Source: DASPOF01 sp035626155 (GTDB lineage Bacteria > Desulfobacterota > Binatia > Binatales > Binataceae). From it: 11,660 nt of DNA. The stretch covers positions 1 through 11,660 of the forward strand of contig DASPOF010000129.1 of NCBI GenBank assembly GCA_035626155.1. Reading direction: 5' to 3'. The notes beneath the pieces were generated by a model. That model was not told the DNA's origin and did not search any database. It worked only from the letters and a program-made list of their open reading frames with translations. The number at the start of each line of letters is the position of its first letter. Position 1 is the stretch's first letter. Shown here one piece after another: positions 7,513-11,660 of the stretch. Position numbers and translations under genes: made by a program.

Positions 7513-7529
7513 GGTCCGCGCGACCGGCG

Positions 7530-8528
7530 TTACGGCAGCGTCACCAGGTCGTACGCGGGCGGCAGTTTCTCAGCGATCGCGTGGACGCCGGTCCCGTTCG
7601 AGCGAATCACGGTGCCATCGTTGATGACGCCGAAAAATCCGCCGCCTTCCGGGTCGCGCCTGAGATTCATCACCATCCCGCGCCCCCATACGTGATCGGC
7701 CGGGACGGGCGCGAAGCTCAGGCCGCGGTCGGCACTGCGGAACATGATCGCATCCGCGCCCGCCGGACCGGCCGCCCACGTCGGCGGCGGGCCCGCCGCG
7801 GCGGCGGTGAATATCGCGTCGGCGTCCGCGCCGAGCACGAGCAGCGGAACCGTGTACTTGCGGTTGATTCCGTTCGTGATCTGGCGCCACGATGCGCCGC
7901 CATCTTCGGAAAGATGGAAGCCGCCTCCGGTGGTCGCGTAGAGGCGATGCGAGTCGCGCGCATCGACCGCGACCGTGTGCACATCGAAGTAGAGCCCGTC
8001 GTTGAGCGGCTCGAAGGACCGGCCGCCGTCGCGCGTGCGGAAGACGCCGCCCTCCTCGACGCCGACGTACATGAGCGCCGGCACCTTCGGATCGAATGCG
8101 ATCGAACGCACGTGCGGAACATGCGGGGCGCGCGGAAACGTCCATCGCTCGCGTCCGGGAATCTTGAGAAACGCCACGCATTCGATGAACGACCGGCCGC
8201 GATCGTCGCTCCGGAACAGGCGCGCATGCGTGGTGCCGGCGAACAACTGGTCCTTGACCACCGGGGATGCGGCGACGGCCCATACTTCCTCATCGCGCGC
8301 GGTCGCGGGCGTGATGTGGGTCCACGACTTGCCGCCGTCGGCCGAGCACGCGAGCGTTCCCGCGCCGTGGCTCCGCGTGCTTGCGCCCGCGTAAATTACG
8401 TTGGGGTCGGCGGCATCCTGCGCCATGCACCAGACCGCGAGCGGCTCGGCCAGCGCCATCAGAGGCGTGGGGCCTTTGCGTGGATCGAGAATTACAATTC
8501 CTTTGGAAGTTCCCACGCACAGCCGCAT
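7530..8528 (-). CDS. Asp-box (BNR/sialidase-like) beta-propeller protein
   Basis: The 332-residue protein has five Asp-box turns of the form S/T-x-D-x-G-x-S-W/F: SADGGKSW (62-69), SDDRGRSF (107-114), TRDGGRSF (165-172), SEDGGASW (207-214) and SADRGLSF (265-272). They are spaced about 40-60 residues apart, as expected for blades of a VPS10/sialidase-type beta-propeller. No signal peptide is visible (MRLCVGTSKGIVIL), so it is probably cytosolic. Catalytic sialidase residues are not recognisable, and 'sialidase' should not be read as an activity; many such proteins are unassigned 'glycosyl hydrolase' or PSII-stability-factor-like entries. ATG at 8528 follows GAGGG by about 10 nt. It lies 122 nt downstream of the formyltransferase gene on the same strand, so co-transcription is possible. 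Confidence 0.85.
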   Translation of the reverse strand: MRLCVGTSKGIVILDPRKGPTPLMALAEPLAVWCMAQDAADPNVIYAGASTRSHGAGTLACSADGGKSWTHITPATARDEEVWAVAASPVVKDQLFAGTTHARLFRSDDRGRSFIECVAFLKIPGRERWTFPRAPHVPHVRSIAFDPKVPALMYVGVEEGGVFRTRDGGRSFEPLNDGLYFDVHTVAVDARDSHRLYATTGGGFHLSEDGGASWRQITNGINRKYTVPLLVLGADADAIFTAAAAGPPPTWAAGPAGADAIMFRSADRGLSFAPVPADHVWGRGMVMNLRRDPEGGGFFGVINDGTVIRSNGTGVHAIAEKLPPAYDLVTLP

Positions 8529-8625
8529 CGATGAGACCCTCGTGGTGCGCCCGCGATGAAATCATCCGGGGTCGCGACACGATCGTAGCTGAAAGCGGCG
8601 CGAACCGACATATCGGGTCTTTCCG

Positions 8626-8639
8626 TTCCGCGCGCGGAA
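8626..8639. repeat. Perfect 14-nt palindrome between formyltransferase and beta-propeller genes
   Basis: TTCCGCGCGCGGAA is self-complementary and sits 12 nt beyond the formyltransferase stop. It could be an operator-like dyad or part of a transcript-end stem. With this G/C content a chance palindrome is also possible. No T-run follows. Confidence 0.35.
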
Positions 8640-8650
8640 GCTTAGCGGAA

Positions 8651-9574
8651 CTATTGCAGGCGCGCGCCCGGCTTGATTTCCCCGGATGCGGCGAGTTCGG
8701 CAGGCGCGACTTTTTTCGGACTCGGCTCGATCCGCGCCCGGCGCGCGACGAGCGTCCCGCCTTTGAGAGCGATCCTCATGCCGCGGTCGTCGATTGCGCC
8801 CACCGTCCCCGCATCCGCTTCGGGAGCCGACGGCGCATCGAGCACCGCATCGTAGAGGCGCACGCGCCTGGCGTCCAGCGCCGCGTATGCGCCCGGCTGG
8901 GGATCGCAGCCGCGCACCAGGTTGTGCACCTCGCGCGCGGACCTGGCGAAATCGATTTTCCCGTGCTCGTCGCGGCACGGCGGCTCGTAGGTTGCCAGCC
9001 GCTCGTCCTGCGGAATCGATGGCGCCCGCCCCGATTTGATCAGATCGACAGCCTCGATCATCGTCTCGATCCCGAGCGGAAAGAGCGTGTTGAAGTAAAG
9101 CGATCCGGTCGTGTCGTTCGCACCGATCGGCACGCGGCGCTGGAGCAGGATCGGCCCGGTGTCGATTCCCTTGTCGGGCCAGAACCAGGTGATCCCGGTC
9201 TCGGTATCGCCATGGATGATGGCCCAGTTGATCGCGCTCGCGCCGCGATGGCGCGGGAGCAGCGAGGGATGGTAGCAAATCGACTTGTGGCGCGGGGCGT
9301 AGAGGACCCGCTCGGGGACGATTATCGTCACGAAGGCGAGAATCGCGAGGTCCGCATCGAGCGACTTGAAATGTTCGTACGCGGCATCGGAGCGCATCGA
9401 GGCGGGCTGGCTGAGCGGCAATCCCAATTCGAGCGCCTTGGCCTTGAGCGGATCGGGCCGCCCGCCGGGCGGATCGGGAGGCGCAAACACGTGGACGATC
9501 TGGTCGCCATGCTTCACCAGCGCCTCGAGAGCCTGCTGCGCAAAAGCCGCCTGTCCGAGCAACGCGATTCGCAA
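8651..9574 (-). CDS. Stand-alone formyltransferase resembling the N-terminal domain of 10-formyltetrahydrofolate dehydrogenase
   Basis: Folate-dependent formyl transferase/hydrolase fold, 307 residues, cytosolic. MRIALLGQ opens the N-terminal Rossmann-like domain. YHPSLLPRHRGASAINW (101-117) and GIDTGPILLQ (136-145) are closer to 10-formyl-THF dehydrogenase (ALDH1L1) N-domains than to Fmt. The catalytic His102 and Asp138 have the same 36-residue spacing as His106 and Asp142 of ALDH1L1. The Asn of Fmt's N-x-H motif is Cys100 here (ICYH), and ALDH1L1 also lacks it. Residues from about 205 onward form the Formyl_trans_C-type domain. No aldehyde dehydrogenase domain follows. The start is TTG at 9574, with GGGGGAC about 8 nt upstream. 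Methionyl-tRNA formyltransferase is the usual automatic label but is less likely; the true acceptor is unknown. Confidence 0.88.
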   Translation of the reverse strand: MRIALLGQAAFAQQALEALVKHGDQIVHVFAPPDPPGGRPDPLKAKALELGLPLSQPASMRSDAAYEHFKSLDADLAILAFVTIIVPERVLYAPRHKSICYHPSLLPRHRGASAINWAIIHGDTETGITWFWPDKGIDTGPILLQRRVPIGANDTTGSLYFNTLFPLGIETMIEAVDLIKSGRAPSIPQDERLATYEPPCRDEHGKIDFARSAREVHNLVRGCDPQPGAYAALDARRVRLYDAVLDAPSAPEADAGTVGAIDDRGMRIALKGGTLVARRARIEPSPKKVAPAELAASGEIKPGARLQ

Positions 9575-9670
9575 TTTCGTTGTCCCCCGCGCCAGGGTGT
9601 CACGCTACCAAATCGCGCCGCGTCCTTGAAACCGCGCGACGGTTGCCGGCGTAAGAAGAACGCACAGGTC

Positions 9671-10294
9671 GTGGGAGCCAACCGTTCGATCACACGGGCG
9701 CGCGGCGCGGCGCTCGCCGGCGCGATGCTTCTGGTATCGCTCGCGGCAACGCGCACGGACGCCGCAGCGGTCACGCCGATTCAGGCGGGCGACCATCAGG
9801 AGACCCTCGCATTCGGCGGACTTACGCGATCGTACATCGTTCACGTGCCGCCCACGTTCGATCAGGCGGCCAAGGCGCCGCTCGTGATCATGCTCCACGG
9901 AGCGGGCGGGAGCGGCGCGGGCGCGGAGACGGAGACCGGATGGAACGTAACGGCGGATCGCGAGGGTTTCCTGGTGGCGTATCCCGACGGAACGCCGTCG
10001 AATCTGAAGTTGCCGGCAAGCTTCCTGCTCAACCCGCGAATCTGGAATGACGGTTCCGGGCGCGGTGCGATGAGCCGCAACAACATCGATGACTCGGGTT
10101 TCATCGCAGCGCTGATCGGCCACCTCGAACAATCCTACGGCGCCGACCCCGCGCGAATTTACCTGACCGGATTTTCCAACGGCGCGTCGATGACGTATGC
10201 CGCGGGAGTCCGGCTCTCCGATCGGATCGCGGCGATCGCTCCTGTGTCGGGCCATCTGTGGATCAAGGATGCGAGCCTCGCCGCAGTGCTCTGA
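9671..10294 (+). CDS. Secreted PHB-depolymerase/LpqC-type esterase, C-terminally truncated
   Basis: Alpha/beta-hydrolase of the extracellular poly(3-hydroxybutyrate) depolymerase/feruloyl esterase group (COG3509). GTG at 9671 gives a basic N-region and hydrophobic signal (about 12-27), cleaved near DAAA (30-33). The ATG at 9725 would leave no basic N-region. PLVIMLHGAGGSG (70-82) supplies the oxyanion region, and GFSNG (167-171) contains the nucleophile Ser169. The reading frame ends at APVSGHLW plus a few residues, at 207 residues, whereas relatives run about 300 or more and continue into a strand ending in an IHG-type motif with the catalytic Asp and His. No continuation is visible in the other two frames before 10338. 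The triad therefore appears incomplete and the gene is probably a pseudogene or remnant. It is divergent from the formyltransferase (96 nt). Confidence 0.8.
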   Translation: MGANRSITRARGAALAGAMLLVSLAATRTDAAAVTPIQAGDHQETLAFGGLTRSYIVHVPPTFDQAAKAPLVIMLHGAGGSGAGAETETGWNVTADREGFLVAYPDGTPSNLKLPASFLLNPRIWNDGSGRGAMSRNNIDDSGFIAALIGHLEQSYGADPARIYLTGFSNGASMTYAAGVRLSDRIAAIAPVSGHLWIKDASLAAVL

Positions 10295-10301
10295 TTTTGT
10301 G

Positions 10302-10329
10302 TTGGCGATCACGGCAGTTTTGCTATTAA
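10302..10329 (+). promoter_or_regulatory. Candidate sigma70-like promoter for the Cys-rich secreted protein
   Basis: TTGGCG (10302-10307) and TATTAA (10324-10329) are separated by 16 nt. Transcription would begin about at the GTG (10338), implying a leaderless or nearly leaderless message, consistent with the lack of any Shine-Dalgarno there. This is inference from consensus similarity only. Confidence 0.35.
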
Positions 10330-10337
10330 GTTAATAC

Positions 10338-10916
10338 GTGAAAAAGAGATTTATCGCTCTCGCGATTGCGGTTGCCACCGTGATGATAGGAATTTCGGCC
10401 TCGGCGCAGGAGTGGAACGACGCGTATCCGGATTCGTCCACCACGGGCGCCACGCAAATAGTGCATTTGTCCGGCTCGATAACCGGCATCATGGAATCAA
10501 CTGCGGGAGGGTGCACCGAAGGCTTCAGCAACCAATGCCCGAGCGGCCACACCTGCGGTTGCCTCACCGGGACAGCGGTAAAAGTTTCGAGTCCTGCGCT
10601 CGGCGAAGGCGCCGCGAATATTTTTGCCACCGTCGATAACAGCGCCGCCTTCGCCACCTTGGAGGATTGCGCACCGGTGTATGCGGAGATCGATATAACC
10701 GCAAAAAGAGATTCTCCGATTTTCAATGCAGTCGGAGGCCTGTGTTTCGAGGCCGATGGCGACGCTGTTTTCAATGGCGTGATGGGATTAGTTACTACCT
10801 CCAAGCGATTCACCACCACTGGCTCTGCCGGCTACACTGCCGTGCTCAAATGTGCCACCGGCCTCTGCGGCGGCACTTTTCATATGGCACTGAGTTTCAA
10901 GGGCGTGGCGGAGTAG
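10338..10916 (+). CDS. Uncharacterised secreted protein with eight cysteines
   Basis: I do not recognise this family. The 192-residue product has a textbook Sec signal peptide (MKKRF, hydrophobic core to about 20, ASA-Q cleavage at 23/24). After removal of the signal it has eight cysteines (59, 67, 73, 75, 111, 136, 172, 177). Four cluster in GGCTEGFSNQCPSG and HTCGCLTG, suggesting disulfides in an extracytoplasmic fold. The rest is Gly/Ser/Thr/Ala-rich and probably beta-structured, with no membrane segment. The start is GTG at 10338, chosen because it yields the complete signal peptide; no ribosome binding site is apparent. It begins 43 nt after the stop of the truncated esterase, in DNA less G/C-rich than that gene. 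Confidence 0.75.
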   Translation: MKKRFIALAIAVATVMIGISASAQEWNDAYPDSSTTGATQIVHLSGSITGIMESTAGGCTEGFSNQCPSGHTCGCLTGTAVKVSSPALGEGAANIFATVDNSAAFATLEDCAPVYAEIDITAKRDSPIFNAVGGLCFEADGDAVFNGVMGLVTTSKRFTTTGSAGYTAVLKCATGLCGGTFHMALSFKGVAE

Positions 10917-10941
10917 TTTTTACGGGCCACTTTCCACCGCG

Positions 10942-11124
10942 CTAGTCGGAAGCGTCGATGCGCGAACGTCCTCGCTCGCCTTCCAGCACTTCATCCACGC
11001 ACGCCAGCCCCGTGACCATCACCGTGTCGTACAGCGCTTCGCGCACCATACCCGACAACCGCAGCCACAGCTGGCCTGCGTCGGCGGCTTTCTTTACCTC
11101 CGTCCTCTTGGCACTCTTGTTCAT
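10942..11124 (-). pseudogene. IS256-type transposase N-terminal remnant (60 codons)
   Basis: The 60-residue product has a Lys-rich start, then QLWLRLSGMVREALYDTVMV and TGLACVDEVLEGER. This resembles the N-terminal helix-turn region of IS256-family transposases, which normally continues through a CGPRY-like segment to about 400 residues. Here similarity ends right after GER-GR and a stop follows within eight codons. The DDE catalytic core is absent. A strong Shine-Dalgarno (AGGAGGAGG on the - strand, about 11131-11139) precedes the ATG, so a short peptide might still be made. Assignment is from recalled family sequence pattern, not a search, and a natural small protein is the alternative. Confidence 0.5.
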
Positions 11125-11147
11125 GGCGGCCTCCTCCTCTTACCCAA

Positions 11148-11165
11148 CCCGATCTTCTGATCGGG
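11148..11165. repeat. Perfect 7-bp hairpin upstream of the transposase remnant
   Basis: CCCGATC, loop TTCT, GATCGGG. It lies 23 nt upstream of the remnant's ATG, in its 5' leader. No T-run follows in either direction, so it is not a convincing terminator. It may be an insertion-sequence leader structure that limits read-through translation. Confidence 0.5.
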
Positions 11166-11378
11166 CGAGGAACGCCGCCACTCAAATCTCAACAACTCTC
11201 AGGACATTGCCCAACGATTTTGCTCAGCTGGTAGGCACGCCAGATTTCATCAACGGCTTCTTGGCTGTGCCGCAGAATTAGGTGCTTATTAAGTGAGTTA
11301 TTATAAGCAGGATTACGTTATCGAGTTACGAACATGAGCTGGGAGGAAATAGGCCGACTACCCGTAGGGTGATGTCCT
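11166..11378. other. A/T-richer non-coding stretch before the Asp-box gene
   Basis: No supported gene lies here. GCTTAT (11284-11289) and ATAAGC (11303-11308) form a 6-bp inverted repeat with a 13-nt loop. On the - strand a frame from about 11320 down to 11205 is open for roughly 40 codons and reads protein-like (SQEAVDEIWRAYQLSK), but it has no start codon. It may be a relic related to the adjacent transposase fragment. Confidence 0.35.
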
Positions 11379-11660
11379 ATGCAAAAGATAGTACGGTGGA
11401 TAGTTTGTGTGTCAGCATTAGTTTTAGGGATCGCGTCGACAGTATCGGCTCAATCGATGCGGCTTCTCGCCTCCAATATAGGCTGGGCCAAGGGGTCCAG
11501 AGGGCGGCTTATGTGGACGAGCGACGGCGGGGTTGCTTGGAAGGACATTTCGCCACCTGCTCCGAGGGACGCTGACATCTCAGCGGTTTTCTTTCTCAAT
11601 ACCGTGCAAGGTTGGGTGCTCCTCGAGCGCGGTGAACCGCTCGTCCCTGACGGATTGCAG
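11379..11660 (+). CDS. Secreted Asp-box (BNR/PSII-stability-factor-like) repeat protein, 3' truncated by window
   Basis: The frame is open for 94 codons and runs off the window. The product starts with a clear Sec signal peptide (MQKIVRW, hydrophobic to about 21, VSA-Q at 24/25). It then has SNIGWAKGSRGRLMW and the Asp-box TSDGGVAW (47-54), followed by ISAVFFLNTVQGWVLL (67-82). That is the repeat pattern of HCF136-like or exo-sialidase-like beta-propellers, so more Asp-boxes are expected downstream. ATG at 11379 has AGGG 9 nt upstream. It is not evidently related to the cytosolic propeller at 7530-8528 beyond the shared repeat type. The substrate or role cannot be inferred. Confidence 0.8.
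   Translation, partial: MQKIVRWIVCVSALVLGIASTVSAQSMRLLASNIGWAKGSRGRLMWTSDGGVAWKDISPPAPRDADISAVFFLNTVQGWVLLERGEPLVPDGLQ

Noticed and set aside
7227..8534. + strand 435-codon open frame
   Set aside because: It overlaps the SDR gene in another frame and is antisense to the Asp-box protein; the Arg-rich translation has no recognisable domains.
8381..9670. Long + strand open frame that runs into the esterase
   Set aside because: This part is antisense to the formyltransferase and the beta-propeller gene, is Arg/Pro-rich and has no domain motifs. Only the portion from 9671 onward is supported.
10917..10941. Possible terminator (TTTTT after the Cys-rich gene)
   Set aside because: The T-run is not preceded by a clean G/C-rich stem; GCGTGG/CCACCGC pairing needs a bulge and spans the T-run, so it is not a standard terminator.
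10958..11281. + strand 107-codon frame with a hydrophobic stretch
   Set aside because: It is antisense to the transposase remnant, Ser-rich and without a convincing ribosome binding site. The - strand reading has both a strong site and family similarity.
11369..11575. + strand 68-codon frame overlapping the last gene
   Set aside because: It is out of frame with the signal-peptide/Asp-box reading from 11379 and has no features of its own.
1..11660. CRISPR arrays, rRNA genes, a complete insertion sequence, replication origin
   Set aside because: I saw no regularly spaced direct repeats, no rRNA-like sequence and no intact transposase with terminal repeats on either strand.

Overview
The window reads like chromosomal DNA from a high-GC, Gram-negative-type bacterium. 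Support includes strong G/C bias at third codon positions, Sec-type signal peptides, a lipobox protein and a proteobacterial-style secG. The gene order gap-pgk-tpiA-secG-tRNA-Leu(GAG) fits a Desulfobacterota-like or related soil lineage, but the sequence alone does not allow a firm taxonomic call.

Region 1 (1-3685) is a conserved housekeeping block on the + strand. It holds glyceraldehyde-3-phosphate dehydrogenase (missing only its first residue or two), phosphoglycerate kinase, triosephosphate isomerase, the SecG translocon subunit and a complete tRNA-Leu(GAG) with encoded CCA. gap and pgk are separated by 188 nt packed with inverted repeats. pgk, tpiA and secG are tightly spaced (14 and 7 nt) and look co-transcribed. 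The three enzymes carry out consecutive or adjacent steps of lower glycolysis/gluconeogenesis.

Region 2 (3710-6504) lies entirely on the - strand. It has an uncharacterised lipoprotein converging on the tRNA, a radical-SAM protein of the spore-photoproduct-lyase-like (COG1533) type, and an uncharacterised two-membrane-segment protein. The last is visibly more A/T-rich than its neighbours and has a strong Shine-Dalgarno sequence.

Region 3 (6703-10294) contains an SDR oxidoreductase (+), a cytoplasmic five-Asp-box beta-propeller protein (-), a stand-alone formyltransferase resembling the N-terminal domain of 10-formyl-THF dehydrogenase (-, TTG start), and a secreted PHB-depolymerase-type esterase (+) that stops right after the nucleophile region. 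The missing C-terminal part would carry the catalytic Asp and His.

Region 4 (10295-11660) is a more A/T-rich accessory stretch. It has an orphan secreted protein with eight cysteines, a short - strand ORF resembling the N-terminus of an IS256-type transposase, a perfect hairpin, and the first 94 codons of a secreted Asp-box (BNR-like) protein cut by the window edge. The broken esterase, the transposase fragment and the composition shift suggest a rearranged segment.

I see no clear new defence, biosynthetic or mobile system. The best leads are the structured gap-pgk spacer, the truncated esterase junction, the FDH-like formyltransferase and the orphan secreted proteins.
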